Program-made: the position numbers and the translations under genes
From: Uranotaenia lowii
Lineage: Eukaryota; Arthropoda; Insecta; Diptera; Culicidae
Direction of reading: 5' to 3'
Assembly (NCBI RefSeq): GCF_029784155.1
Contig: NC_073693.1
Coordinates: forward strand, 225,013,094-225,077,093
DNA length: 64,000 bases
Part shown: one piece after another, positions 34,022-46,019 of the stretch
Position numbering within the stretch: position 1 is the first letter of the stretch
Layout: each line of letters opens with the position of its first letter
The notes under the pieces: model-generated
What the model was told of the DNA's origin: nothing
The model's input: only the letters and a program-made list of their open reading frames with translations
Database searches by the model: none

Positions 34022-35245
34022 TACTTACTTACTTAATGATCCCGCGCCGATCCTCCGGTGCATAGGGCCGTGGTAAAAGGCCTCCACTGTTGACGATCCG
34101 GAGCCAGCGTCTTCACCTGGTCCCAGTCAAGATTCTCGGCGACAGTTCGGATTTCAGCGGCTAGACTTCGCCGCCACGAGTTTCTGGGTCTTCCTCTTCT
34201 TCGATGACCTTCTGGATTCCAATCTAGCGCCTCTCTGCAAATCTCGTTTTCATCTTTCCGCAGCGTGTACCCAATCCATCTCCACTTACGTTCCTGAATC
34301 TCGATTCCTAGCGCCCTTTGATGACACCGGCGATTTAGTTCCTCATTCGAGATCCAGTGCCAGGCCACCAAGCGCGGATGGTATTCCGCAGGCAGCGGTT
34401 TACAAATACTTGCAGTTTTCGCGTCGTCACCGCATATGTGCACCAAGTTTCGCACCCGTACAGCCATACGGATTTGACGTTTGAGTTGAAGATTCGGATT
34501 TTTGTTCGTAGAGAGATCTGGCGTGACCGCCAGATGTTTCGGAGACTCGCAAATGCAAATCGGGCCTTTCTGATCCGGGTTTCGATGTCTTTCCTTGGAA
34601 CTTTCGGTGAGGTCGTCGAGTTTGCTCTGCATATCCGGTTGTGTTTGGGCAAGCAAAACAATATCGTCAGCCAGGTCAAGGTCGTTCAGTTGCTCCATTG
34701 TTGAAGGATTCCACGGCAATCCTCGGTTCGGTGCACAGTCGATCGATCCAGTCAGAATCTCATCCATTACGATGAGGAAAAGTAACTTTGATAAGATACA
34801 TCCTTGTCTCACTCCAGCAGTTACCGGGATTGGTTCGTACAAGACACCCTCGTGCAAGACCTTGCACGAAAATGCATCGTATTGTGCTTCGATGAGATGG
34901 ACTAGTTTCTCTGGGACCCCTCGTCGCCTTAGAGCCGTCCAGATGTTTTCATGGTTAAGTCGGTCGAATGCTTTTTCGAAATCAACGAAAACCAGCAGAA
35001 GAGAGTCCTGGAATTCATTGATTTGTTCCAGTATGATTCGTAGCGTTGTGATGTGGTCCACACACGATCGTCCGGATCGGAATCCAGCTTGTTGCCGTCG
35101 GAGTGTAGCGTCGATTTTCTCCTGGATCCTGTTCAGGATCACTTACACTTGCAGAGTACTTAGGGGTTGTACAGATCAACGTTAAATATGTCTCGCCAGT
35201 TACCGCACTCTGTCAGGTCTACTTTCTTCGGGACCTTTACGAGAA
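34022..35245 (-). mobile_element. RTE-type LINE, 5'-truncated copy 2 with 12-bp target duplication
   Basis: The minus strand encodes the RT from about ILNRIQEKIDATLRRQQAGF to the C-terminal ALCTGGSARDH, followed by the element's TTAC/TAAG tetranucleotide tail. The direct repeat tctattgtacct flanks it (34010-34021 and 35246-35257). Relative to the copy at 56.2-59.6 kb it is truncated at the position of 58271. It also lacks about 160 bp just after LADDIVLLAQ...DLTESSK, removing AAGLKVNVGKTKS to the QYLGSQITPDGG region. High similarity to the other copies indicates recent activity of the family. Confidence 0.9.
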
Positions 35246-35432
35246 TCTATTGTACCTAATTGTAAATAATACCGTAGGAATTTAAACGTGTCCCGGTAGA
35301 GCTTCGAACGGACAAATAAAAGGGAACGTAACGAATCCGAAAACGAACATTCATTGTTACCGCAATCCGGAAGTAACAATTTACAACAGATTTTACCCTT
35401 TTCTACAGTGTTTACGATTTTGAAGCATTTTA

Positions 35433-35932
35433 NNNNNNNNNNNNNNNNNNNNNNNNNNNNNNNNNNNNNNNNNNNNNNNNNNNNNNNNNNNNNNNNNNNN
35501 NNNNNNNNNNNNNNNNNNNNNNNNNNNNNNNNNNNNNNNNNNNNNNNNNNNNNNNNNNNNNNNNNNNNNNNNNNNNNNNNNNNNNNNNNNNNNNNNNNNN
35601 NNNNNNNNNNNNNNNNNNNNNNNNNNNNNNNNNNNNNNNNNNNNNNNNNNNNNNNNNNNNNNNNNNNNNNNNNNNNNNNNNNNNNNNNNNNNNNNNNNNN
35701 NNNNNNNNNNNNNNNNNNNNNNNNNNNNNNNNNNNNNNNNNNNNNNNNNNNNNNNNNNNNNNNNNNNNNNNNNNNNNNNNNNNNNNNNNNNNNNNNNNNN
35801 NNNNNNNNNNNNNNNNNNNNNNNNNNNNNNNNNNNNNNNNNNNNNNNNNNNNNNNNNNNNNNNNNNNNNNNNNNNNNNNNNNNNNNNNNNNNNNNNNNNN
35901 NNNNNNNNNNNNNNNNNNNNNNNNNNNNNNNN
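35433..35932. other. Assembly gap (500 N)
   Basis: Exactly 500 unknown bases; the round number suggests a scaffold gap of unestimated length. It hides the 5' part of the SINE at 35933 and whatever joins it to the sequence ending at 35432. Confidence 0.99.
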
Positions 35933-36042
35933 CGAACACAGTTATGCCGGATAAGTTTTTTAATAACGATCCGCCAACTGCAAAGTTGATAAAGTCGCGA
36001 AAGCCATAAAGATGGTCAAACGACTATAATCGAAACAAAAAA
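35933..36042 (+). mobile_element. tRNA-derived SINE (family 1), 3' part
   Basis: This matches the family-1 body from cgaacacagttatgccggat through 'gataaagtcgcgaaagcc' to the A-rich end. The tRNA-like head would lie inside the gap. Confidence 0.85.
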
Positions 36043-36128
36043 AAATAAAGCTATGACTGTCTGTAACTTGGAAAAGTGAATAAAAACGTCGAAAATTTAA
36101 TTTTAATTTTTTTGCCGAAAGCTGTAAA

Positions 36129-39100
36129 TCAGTCATTGTAGGGGCATAATGAGAAACCGGTGAGCCACACACAGGAAGGGAGATTATCCTCTTTGATCAA
36201 ACAAAGCTGTCCTACCAATAGATCAGGTTTTTTACTCGCCATCTTTTTTGTGCGTTGTTGTACGTTGTTTAGATATTCTTGGCTCCAGCGAGGCCAAAAT
36301 AGTTGTACATTTTTTTGTACTTGTTGAAGTCGTGATAATGGTTTCGATGGTGTCATTAGGAAATTTTCATCAGGTAAGGATGTTATTGGTTCTCCGATGA
36401 GAAAATGTCCAGGTGGCAATGGACACGGATCCTGATCATCCATGGATATGGGCGAAATCGGTCTCGAATTAAGACAGCCTTCAATTTGTTTTAACAAAGT
36501 AAGCATCTCTTCATCAGTAGGCATTGTAGAGCCCAAGATACGTTTGATGTGAAACTTCAACTCTTAATTCCTGCTTCCCAGATACCTCCAAAGGAAGGTG
36601 GGCGAGGAGGGATGAACTTCCATTCTATTTCTTCCATAGTGCAGAAATATTGAATATCAGGTTCTACTTGCTCACTGAATTTTCTCGTGAGTTCCTTCAT
36701 TTCAGATCAGGATCCTGTGAAGTTCGTAGCGTTATCACAGTAAATGGTAGTGCTACGGTCCGCGAATTCCAGAGAATCTTCTCAATGCTGCGATAAACGC
36801 GACACTTGACAATCCACTCACAAGCTAAAAATGGATTGCACGAGTTCGAAGGCAAATAAACAATGCAAAATACGCTTTAATCGTCTTCTGAGTGCGTACC
36901 AAATTTTCTTTACTATTATAGGGTTCTCCAAAATCCACTCCACAGAATTTGAAAGGTCTTCCGGAGTTGAGTCGATCCTCAGGAATTTATCACATAATCT
37001 GTCTTATTGGTTTAGGGTTACTGCGGAAACAAGTCACGCACTGATGAACAATCTTTCGGGTGAGAATTTTTCCGTTAAGTATCCAGTATCTTGTTCGAAT
37101 TGCATATAACAATGCTTGTGGTCCTGCATGTAGATTAGCCTTATGATAATCGCTTACTATCATAACGGAAAAATTAGATTTTGAAGGTAATATGCCGATG
37201 GTCATAGGATACCCCTGCGGCCTGTATGCGTCCTCCAACTCTACCGGCCGCAACTCAATCAACTCGCCGAATCTGCAATGCATTAAATAAATTTTAAAAA
37301 AAATCATATTTTGCCAAATTGGTATTCAAACAACCTCCTGCACGTTCAAAGGACCTTTGACACGATCTTCAGGTTTTAGTCTGTAGTTTTTAATGAATCT
37401 TAGTAGGTATGCAACAACTCTCTTCAGTTTCTGGATGTTAGAGTAGTATCCTATTTTGTAGATATCTGTTTCTAATTGAGTACATTTTTCATCTTTAGTG
37501 ATAAGAGTAACTGCAGATGTAATTGTTGGCTCTTTTAGCCAAGAACCTTTATGTTCTTTCAAGAATTCAGGGCCAGTCCACCATATTGATGTTGATAACA
37601 ATTTTTGCACGGATGTCCCTCTAGAGATCAAATCTGATGAGTTATCTTTCGATTTCACATGACGCCAATAAGCAACTGAAGATTTATCTCTGATTTTCAC
37701 CACTCGATTCTGTATGAACGCTGGCAACTGCTTTGTAGTGTTGTATCCATTCCAGTACCACTATGGAATCTGTCCAATAGTGTTCGCATTGAACATCGAT
37801 GATTAGATCACTTATTACCTTATCCATAAATTCAACGCGCAAGCTAGCGGCTCTAAGCTCGGATCCAGGGATGGTAGTGTCTTCTGGTTTGCATTTTTTC
37901 CACTAGGCGAGACCCTCGATTTGGCACACAAAAGGCCAATTTTTGTTCCGGTTTCAATTACTGTACGTACATAAATTGCAGCCCCATAGGCTCGCTTAGC
38001 AGTATCCGAGAATCCGTGTAGTTCAATAATCTTTCCCGATGTGTGAACGTTTCTTGGAATACTGAGTGTACTTATGTTCATAAGGTGATTGCAAAATCTT
38101 TTCCATTCTCGGTTTATGGAATCTGGCAAATGTCCTGCATAATGATTTTACCAATGATGACTATTGGGCTTAGTAAACCAAGAGGGTCAAATATCTTTTG
38201 CACTTCTGATAAGACCAGTCTTTTAGTTGTTTTTGTATCCACGTTTACATGACAATTGAGCGTGAAGATATCTTTCAATGTGTTGCAGCTTAATCCAAGA
38301 ATTTTCACTTCAGTTTGTTTATCAGTGTTTCGTACAATGGTTTGTTTATTCGATGCCCATTTGTGGGGTTCGAATCCGGCCCGAGCGAGAATCATTGTCA
38401 GCTGGTCCTTAATTTTGATTAATTGTGTCTCGGTGCGGTGACCGGTTAGAATGTCATCCATATAGCAGTCGTCCCGGAGAGCTTGGCATGCATCCGGATA
38501 GTCGTTCTGGAACTCGGTAACCAATTGTTGCAGACATATAGCAGCGGTATAAGGAGCTGAGCACGTACCGTAAGTAACCGTGTTCAATTGATATGTTTCC
38601 ACTCTTTCTTCCATAGAAAATCGCCAGAAGATAAGTTGGAATTTTCGATCTGTTTCATGGACCACTATTTGTCGGAACATCTTTTGGATATCGCCTGTTA
38701 GCACATACGGATGACATCTGAGCCTTAACAATATGCTGCTCAAATCGCTTCGGATAGTCAACGACAAACCGCTGGAAGTAACTGCAGATCCGCTGAATAC
38801 CGTTCGCATTTTAGTGGTGCTACTTTCCAGTTTAAAGACCGGATGGTGCGGGAAGTAGTAGTGAGGACTATCGTAGTCAATATCTTGTTCGTTCAGCCTT
38901 TTCATGTGGCCCAATTCCAAGTAGGTTTTCATAAATGCGATATATTGTTGATGCAATTCTTTATCCTTCTGAAACCTGTTTTCTAATTTCAGGAACTCAC
39001 TATAAATCTACCATTTGAGTCTCTTGTGGTAGTGGTAACGAATAAATTCTCAACGAATATTTCTTCTTCGTTCCACGTTCTAGTAATGGCCGCCGTCGTG

Positions 39101-39616
39101 TCACTAATGAATCCGGATACTTGATGATGAGCAGTAAACTTACAAGTTGTTCCACCTACTGTCCAACCTAGTGATGTGTTCTGGAGTAATGGAAGTTTGG
39201 AACCTATTTGTTTATTTCCACTTCTTAGAATGTCTAGAACCAGAGTTACTCCAAATAGCATATCAACGTTTCTAGACAGATGGAATTCAGGATCAGCTAA
39301 ATTTTCTTCAAACAAGTTCTAATCATCGGTATCGATGTCTGCTCGTGGAATGGGATCAGTTATTGAGCTTGATACGAAGACAGGAACTGATTGGCAATAA
39401 TCCGAGTTCCGACTTTTGAATTTAATGATAGCCTTCCTCGCGTATTAAACTTCCATTCTGACCAAACCCTTTCACCATCATGTGAGCTGGTGTAGTAACA
39501 ATTCCGGCACGTCTTATAAATGATTCTGTTGCGAAATTGGATTGTAACCCTGCGTCTAATAACACCCGACATAGTATGGTTTTCTCTGCAACCAGCACTA
39601 ATATAGAAGCATGCAA
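36129..39616 (-). pseudogene. BEL/Pao retrotransposon pol region (decayed)
   Basis: Reading the minus strand from 39616, five parts follow. First, a protease-like piece with LLDAGLQSNFATESF. Second, the RT (38956-38114) with the BEL-style HHPVFKLESSTTKMR, YVLTGDIQKMFRQI and catalytic YMDD (in DDCYMDDILTG). Third, an RNase H-like piece with LHGFSDTAKRAYGAAIYVRT. Fourth, an integrase zinc region with HAGPQALLYAIRTRYWI and CVTCF. Fifth, an integrase end with CLNSRPISPISMDDQD. At least six frame breaks separate these pieces and the integrase core (about 36560-36990) is unreadable. Gag and both LTRs were not found. Confidence 0.85.
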
Positions 39617-41271
39617 CTACATATTATGTAACATGTGATTCTACAATATTGTGCGTTCAATTGAATAAAAAATAAAATTCAATACATTGTAGATTATTCA
39701 TCAATGCTTCAAATTCGAGACAAATAATAAAGAACAGTCAATTTTAATAGCCAAGATCAGTTTAAGGATACTTTTAAAGTTTCAAAACAAAAATAAAAAT
39801 AATAATAACTACAGTGATCAACTCTTAATCAGATTTTAAGAATTGAGGTTTTCATTCATTCTCAATGCTGATTCGAGTTTGGATATCTGACAAAAAAAAA
39901 TAACACTTTTATATACTTTTTGTCATGAGTAAGCTTTCCCGTTTATTTGTCCGTATCCAAGCCGGGGAAATCTGGGCATTGGAAACCCAATTTTACGGGA
40001 AAATCTCGCCAAAATCTTGGAATTTGCCGTAAAAGCTGAAAAATAAATACATGAAAAATATTGTTTACCAAGACACATCAGCGGCGTTTAAATCTTTTCT
40101 CAAAATCTCCGATAGAAAACTAGGTTTTTTCCTTGATATCAAGGCAATCGAACCGGACCGGGTATTTTCCTGTTTTTCTTTGGAAATCCGGAAAAGCCCG
40201 GTTAAAACCGGGCAATCTGGAATGCTTATGATGTGTTGTGATCATAACGAAATTAATAATGATATTTCAGTTTTAGATCAACTCTTAAACTTAGCACGTT
40301 ATCTATAGTCAAAAAGGGTTTACTGGCCCATGATTCCCGACCATTTATTTAAATAAAAATAAAAATAACTTTTTTTTAATAAAGACAGAACTCGGGGGAA
40401 ATAATCTATTTAAAAAAAAAAAAAATACCCGATGATATTTTAAAAATGTAGAAAACCTTCTCATTATTTTTCTTATTTTTTCATAAAGAAGTTATGAAGC
40501 AAAGAAAAAAAGTGGCCCATGATATCCCACAATCCCCTAATATATAACAGCTATGATAGCCTGTGAAATAATATTTCGAAAAGTTTCATTCTTCTATGAG
40601 TTAAGGGAATTGGTGATATAAAGAAAAATATTTCCGATTTCATAAACTAGGAACGTCTTGCACAATTTCAAGGTCTACTGCATTAACTAAAACTGTTTTA
40701 TTATTATTGAAATTGACTACGAAACCGTACAATTAACATTCCAGACAATATTTGGGTAAATGCTGGGTAAAATAACAAAAAAATGAAAAAAAAACATTTA
40801 ATCTGGAATGCTTACTTTTGATAAGGTTGCCAGAAATCCGAACAATTGATTTAAATATAATCAACAAAAATTAAGAAAAAAAAACTCTTGAAATAATTAC
40901 GCTTTTCATCGAAACATATAGGCAGATTTAAATCGTATAATAATCTTCAAAAATACCGTTTATGATAATTTTGATAAAACTTGCTTAAAAAATCATTTTT
41001 TGTCGCAAAAAAAACTATAGGAATTCCTTCTCAATTTGAGTTTTTTTTTTGGATTTTGCAAATAAAGTGAAATAATCTGGGAAAACCCGGACTATTTTAT
41101 AAGGAAATTTGGCGTCCGGACCGTACCGTACGTTTCCCAAATTTTTTTATACCGGGTACGTCCGGGTAAAACCAGGTCAGACTATCTGACAAGCTTACTT
41201 TATAAATATATGGAAGTACTAGCAGACCCGGTAGACTTCGTCTTATCATGTTAAACTTGGCGTGAGTTTTA
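39617..41271. other. Non-coding; degraded CCGGG-rich transposon remains
   Basis: Around 39960-40030, 40150-40220 and 41080-41180 there are scattered 'ccgggtaaa' and 'aaaaccggg' phrases, like the subterminal motifs of the 11.8-13.0 kb element. Clear inverted termini were not found. The middle is AT-rich without recognised features. Confidence 0.3.
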
Positions 41272-41462
41272 ATTGTCTCGCTTTTGTGAGTCCTAGTTTT
41301 TTTTTTAAATTTCCCTCCTTTCCGTTTACTCGAATTGTCCCGCTTAGTTCTATCGATATAAAACTTAAGAATTTTAACTCAATTCTATGAGTCTTTCTTA
41401 AATTATCAAAAAATAACCTTTAATAAATCTTATATGCAACTTACATGAATGCTTTTTTATTT
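41272..41462. repeat. 191-bp direct repeat, left copy (LINE target duplication?)
   Basis: Begins attgtctcgcttttgtgagt and ends gcttttttattt. The same 191 bases occur at 45829-46019 with only two differences (taataaatcttat against taagaaatctgat). The two copies abut the 3' and 5' ends of the LOA-type LINE. There are no TG..CA ends, so they are not LTRs. Confidence 0.9.
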
Positions 41463-44400
41463 CAGGTATCAGGTATCAGAATGGGGGTAGGCTTAATAGC
41501 GGCACGTTATCCAAACATACGGGAAAATTGTGCCTAGCCTTTTTTTATCCAAGATTTCATCATTTACCTGAGAAACCTGAAAAACCTATAAAAGGAAGAA
41601 ATAAATTCAATCTATTTAAGATGGCATAAAGCCTTTCCACTAGGGATTATTAGCATTAAAGCTCTTTTCTACATTCGGTAAGGAATGATAGAATGTTTTT
41701 TAAGTTTAATTTCTTAAACTCAGATTCGCTTAAAGCGTAAGATCCCAGAGTACGAAAACGTAGTCTGGCAAATGAGGGACAGTTACATATAAGATGGAAG
41801 GGATCTTCCACATCTGATTCACAACTACCACATACTGGAGATTCAGCACGCTGAATGTTGTGCATGTGATAGTTGAGTTTACAATGACCGGAGAGTGCTC
41901 TGATCAAGATGCTGCAATGAGATTTATTTAAAGTTAATAAGTAACTCGATATGATTGGAGATGGTTTTTCTAAAAATAATTTAGTTTGACGACAAGTGTC
42001 CAACTCTTCCCAGTATCGTTCATGCTGGTTAGAGGACCAAGTTTGAATTTGGTTTCCAATTTGGTTTGAATTTGGTTGGTTTGGAACCAACATGGTGATA
42101 TTGGGACAGCCGGCTCTGGTCCGTAAAATTCCTTTTCCGACCCAGCTCTAGCGAGTTCGTCGGCGCATTCGTTTCCAAAAATTCCCTTATGTCCGGGTAC
42201 CCATAGAAGGTTTAATCCATTGCCTTCAGCAAGTTCTTCGATTGCTTTCCGGCATGCGATTACCAGTTTTGATCTAGAACTGGAAGCACTGAGTGATTTG
42301 ATAGCTGCTTGGCTATCTGAACAGAAATAAATTGTTCTGAACATAATCTTCTTTTGAAGTGCAATTTGCACTCCATACATAATAGCATATAGCTCAGCCT
42401 GAAAGACTGTACAATATTTTCCTAGAGGTTGAGCATATTCTATGTTCAACTCGTGACAGTAAATTCCTGCACCTGCACGGCCGTTTGATAATGAACCGTC
42501 AGTATAGAATACAATATGAGAGGACATTTGGTCCTCTACGAAACCTGATAACCATTCTTGAGGAGATGGAAATTTGACTTTAAACCCCATGTAGGGAAAA
42601 CTACTCGAGAGTGTTAAATCGTTTGGCGCTAGATTAAACTTGTTTAATCTAACTAATTCAGGCCACACATTTGTATGACTCGATGATCTTTCGATATTTC
42701 CTGACAGCCAGAGACCAACTGCCTTTAGACGAAAAGCACATGAGAAGGCTTCCTGTTTTAGGAACAAGTGTAGAGGTTTGATAGAAAACAGAGCCTCTAG
42801 TGCTGCAGTAGGAGTTGTAGTGAACGATCCGGACATCCCCAAAAGACACATTCTTTGAAGGTGATTTAGTTTAGTCCGAACTGTTGCAACTTCTCCTTTC
42901 TGCCACCACACTAGACACCCATAGGCCAGAATTGGTCTTACTATTGTGGAGTAAATCCAGTGAATATGTTTGGGTTTGAGTCCCCAGTTTTTTCCGATTG
43001 CACGTCGGCATTGTCCGAAGGCCATGCATGCTTTTTTGATTCTGAATTCGATGTGATCAGACCAGTTTAATTTGGAGTCAAGAATGACACCCAAATATTT
43101 AACTTGATTAGACACGGTGATTTCGGAACCATAAAACAGCAGAGGGCGCACCCCGCGGGTGATACGTTTTTTAGTAAATAAAACAATATTAGTTTTTAGA
43201 GGATTAACTGAAAGTTCTACATGAGAACACCATCGTTCAACAGAGCGCAGAGCTTGTTGCATTATATCAAATAATGTGCTTATGCACAAACCTTTTACCA
43301 GCAGAAGATAATCATCTGCGAATCCATAGGTTGGTATTCCACGGTCATTGAGTTTTCTCAACAAGCCGTCTGCAACTAGGTTCCACAAAAGAGGTGATAG
43401 TACACCTCCCTGTGGGCAACCACGTGTGCTAACTTTTGTTATTGAAGCCTGTCTTAAAGACGAATGAAGATTCCTGTTACTTAGCATTGCGCTAATCCAG
43501 TTAGTTATAACATTAGACACTCCATGAAGTAGTGCCGCATCCATTATTGATGTAAACGAAACATTATCAAATGCTCCTTCTATGTCTAGAAATGCTCCTA
43601 GACATGATTCTTTCTGTGAAAAACTATTTTCAATATTATGTACTACGTTGTGCAGAAGAGTTAATGTTGATTTTCCTGTTTGGTATGCATGTTGTGTCGC
43701 ATTAAGCGGATGTTGGACAAGACATTCTTGTCTGATATGATGATCAATTAAACGTTCAAGTGCTTTTAATAGAAATGAACTTAGACTAATAGGACGAAAG
43801 CTTTTGGCTTCGTCGTATGATGATCGTCCCCCTTTAGGGATGAATTTCACGGCTATCTGCCGCCAAAGTTTAGGAATATATCCATGAGCAAAACTGCTTA
43901 TCATTATTTTTCTTAATATGTGTTTGAAATGATCGAAACCTTTTTGAAGCAAAACTGGAAATAAACCGTCACTTCCAGGAGATTTGTATTGAGCAAAACC
44001 ATCGATTGCCCATTTGATCGATTCTGTAGTAACTATTTTCCGAGCAAAATGCAAGGAATCTAGACTTCCAGAAAAGAACTCAGGCTCTATCGATGAATCT
44101 TGATCAACACATCCTGGAAAGTGAGTATTGAATAGACAACTTAATGTTTCTTCGTCGTTTGATGTATAATCACCACTAGGGGTTTTAAGGTATGAAACCT
44201 GATAATCTTTTGATTTGGCTAAGACTTTATTTAACCTTCTTGCTTCGTGCAAGCTTGAAATGTTTGTGCAGTAGCTCTGCCAACTTGAGCGTTCGACAGC
44301 TCTTGTTGCTTTCCGGTAAGCTCTGCGAGCCAACTTGAAGGCATCAAAACCTTCCGTGCGCCTTCGGTTCCAAGAGCGTCTGCAGTTTTTTCGTAATTTA

Positions 44401-45828
44401 CTGAGATTTGAGTTCCACCATGGTGTACTGTTTTTGTTGAATTTCAACGTTCGTAGGGGACACGCTTCTTCATAAGAATTCAAAATAATTTCGGTGGTTT
44501 TTGCAACCACTTCATCCAACTCAAGAGGAGTAGTAATTTCAGGTGTATATCCATGAAATTTAGTAGCAAGATGCTCCAAATATAGGTCCCAATTAGTTGT
44601 TCTTGGGTTTCTGAATGTAATTGTTTCTAAAAACTCACCTGAGTGCTCAAAATAGATAAACCTGTGGTCAGAAATCGATTCTTCGTTAGGCACATGCCAA
44701 TTTGAAATTTCCTGAGAAATTGTTCTACAACAAAGTGTGATGTCAATCACCTCTTCTCTGTCACACCTAACAAAAGTTGGTTTATTTCCTACATTTAGAA
44801 TTTCTAAATCAGTGCTGCTTAAATATTCCATTAAATTTAAGCCTCTCAGATTGATATCTGAGCTACCCCATACAAAATGATGAGCATTGGCATCACAGCC
44901 TATTAAAAGAGGTATATTTTGTGATTCACAGAATGAAATGACATTTTTTAAATCATCCGTAGGGGATGATTGTTCATATGGTGAGTATGCTGAACAGTAG
45001 ACGTATTTTCTATCAGGCAGCGAAACCTGAACGACGCAAATATCTCTTGTTGTTAGATTGGGTATAAGTGTTGCATTTAAAGAATTGTTTATCAATATAC
45101 ATGCACGAGGCATTATTTGGGCATTAGTCATTCCAATTACACTGAACACAGTAAAGTTTGGTTTGAGCAAATTCCCTAAGTAAAAAGTTCCATTTCGGAA
45201 ATAGGGTTCTTGGACCAAGGCGATTGATGCAGTTCCATTAAGGATTAAACGACATAAGTTAAGTGTAGCGGTTCTTTTGTGCTGCAGATTTAACTGTGCA
45301 ACCTTAATAGAAAGCATTTCTATCAAAGAATTCCACACATATTTCCATCACACACAAGAACCTCTGCACCTTCATATCGACGCATGAAGCGGGGTATCCC
45401 ATACAGGATGAAAATTTTAAAATCGTGTGTATAATCTGAATCCCACGAGTTGCCAGGAAAAATACGGCCCTTTGCACCAGTGCCTGGCTATAGTGCAGAC
45501 CTTAACAACGTTCTGCTTTAGATAGGATTATTATACACTCTCCTACCCTCACTTTGGGGCCCGCAGGCACAGAACCACCTTGAAGCGGGTGTTTACAAAA
45601 TTTAGGAGAATTCAACTCGTGCATGCGCATTAATAGCAATAAGCACAATTGGTGAATCCTCCCTGAAGAAACTTGGCTTGAAACCAAGCCAAGGTTCCCC
45701 CCTCCCAATGTGATAGTCGCATTTGAAGAATGACTAACGCATATGGGAAGTACTGGATAAGTCGCCTTTTACGACGTGGACCAGTATCCCAGTGGTAGTA
45801 TTCTATAAGCCGCCACCACACAGCCCTC
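41463..45828 (-). mobile_element. LOA-type LINE, 4.4 kb, nearly full length
   Basis: On the minus strand the element runs from a 5' untranslated region (45828-45339, including 'ctgggatactggtccacgtc') through ORF2 to a 3' UTR ending in a repeated ctgatacctgatacctg. The 191-bp direct repeats abut both ends. No separate ORF1 was recognised, so either this lineage lacks it in this copy or the 5' part is truncated. LOA clade membership is inferred from the endonuclease-RT-RNase H order and from similarity to mosquito Lian-type proteins as remembered. Confidence 0.8.
41656..45338 (-). CDS. LOA-type ORF2: endonuclease, reverse transcriptase, RNase H
   Basis: The 1122-codon frame (45338-41970) starts MWNSLIEMLSIKVAQLNLQH. 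Its endonuclease shows LVQEPYFRNG near residue 40, GCDANAHH near 147 and SDHRFIYF near 220. The RT carries FIPKGGRSSYDEA, LDIEGAFDNVSF near 583, CPQGGVLSPLLWN near 640 and the catalytic YGFADDYLLL near 672. The RNase H shows FYTDGSLSNG near 945, QAELYAIMYG, CSDSQAAIKS and LWVPGHKGIFGNECADELA. A single frameshift near 42050-42110 moves the rest into another frame (to 41656), which carries the zinc-like CGSCESDVEDPFHLICNCP. Apart from that shift the enzyme looks intact. Confidence 0.88.
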
Positions 45829-46019
45829 ATTGTCTCGCTTTTGTGAGTCCTAGTTTTTTTTTTAAATTTCCCTCCTTTCCGTTTACTCGAATTGTCCCGC
45901 TTAGTTCTATCGATATAAAACTTAAGAATTTTAACTCAATTCTATGAGTCTTTCTTAAATTATCAAAAAATAACCTTTAAGAAATCTGATATGCAACTTA
46001 CATGAATGCTTTTTTATTT
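45829..46019. repeat. 191-bp direct repeat, right copy
   Basis: This is the partner of 41272-41462, identical except for two bases. It directly adjoins the 5' end of the LINE (minus-strand start atgagggctgtgtggtgg). Confidence 0.9.

Noticed and set aside
33340..35432. LTR of the BEL/Pao element
   Set aside because: The style fits, but no matched second copy, TG..CA ends or primer-binding site could be shown, and the gap prevents a check; left as a low-confidence note.
35354..35989. Frames running through the run of N on both strands
   Set aside because: They consist almost wholly of unknown bases in the scaffold gap.
42658..42849. Short frames within the LOA ORF2 in other phases
   Set aside because: They overlap the intact 1122-codon frame and have no independent motifs.
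41272..46019. LTR retrotransposon bounded by 191-bp LTRs
   Set aside because: The repeats lack TG..CA ends, and the interior is a LINE (endonuclease, RT, RNase H order with LINE 3' end) whose own ends coincide with the repeats; no gag, protease or integrase is present.
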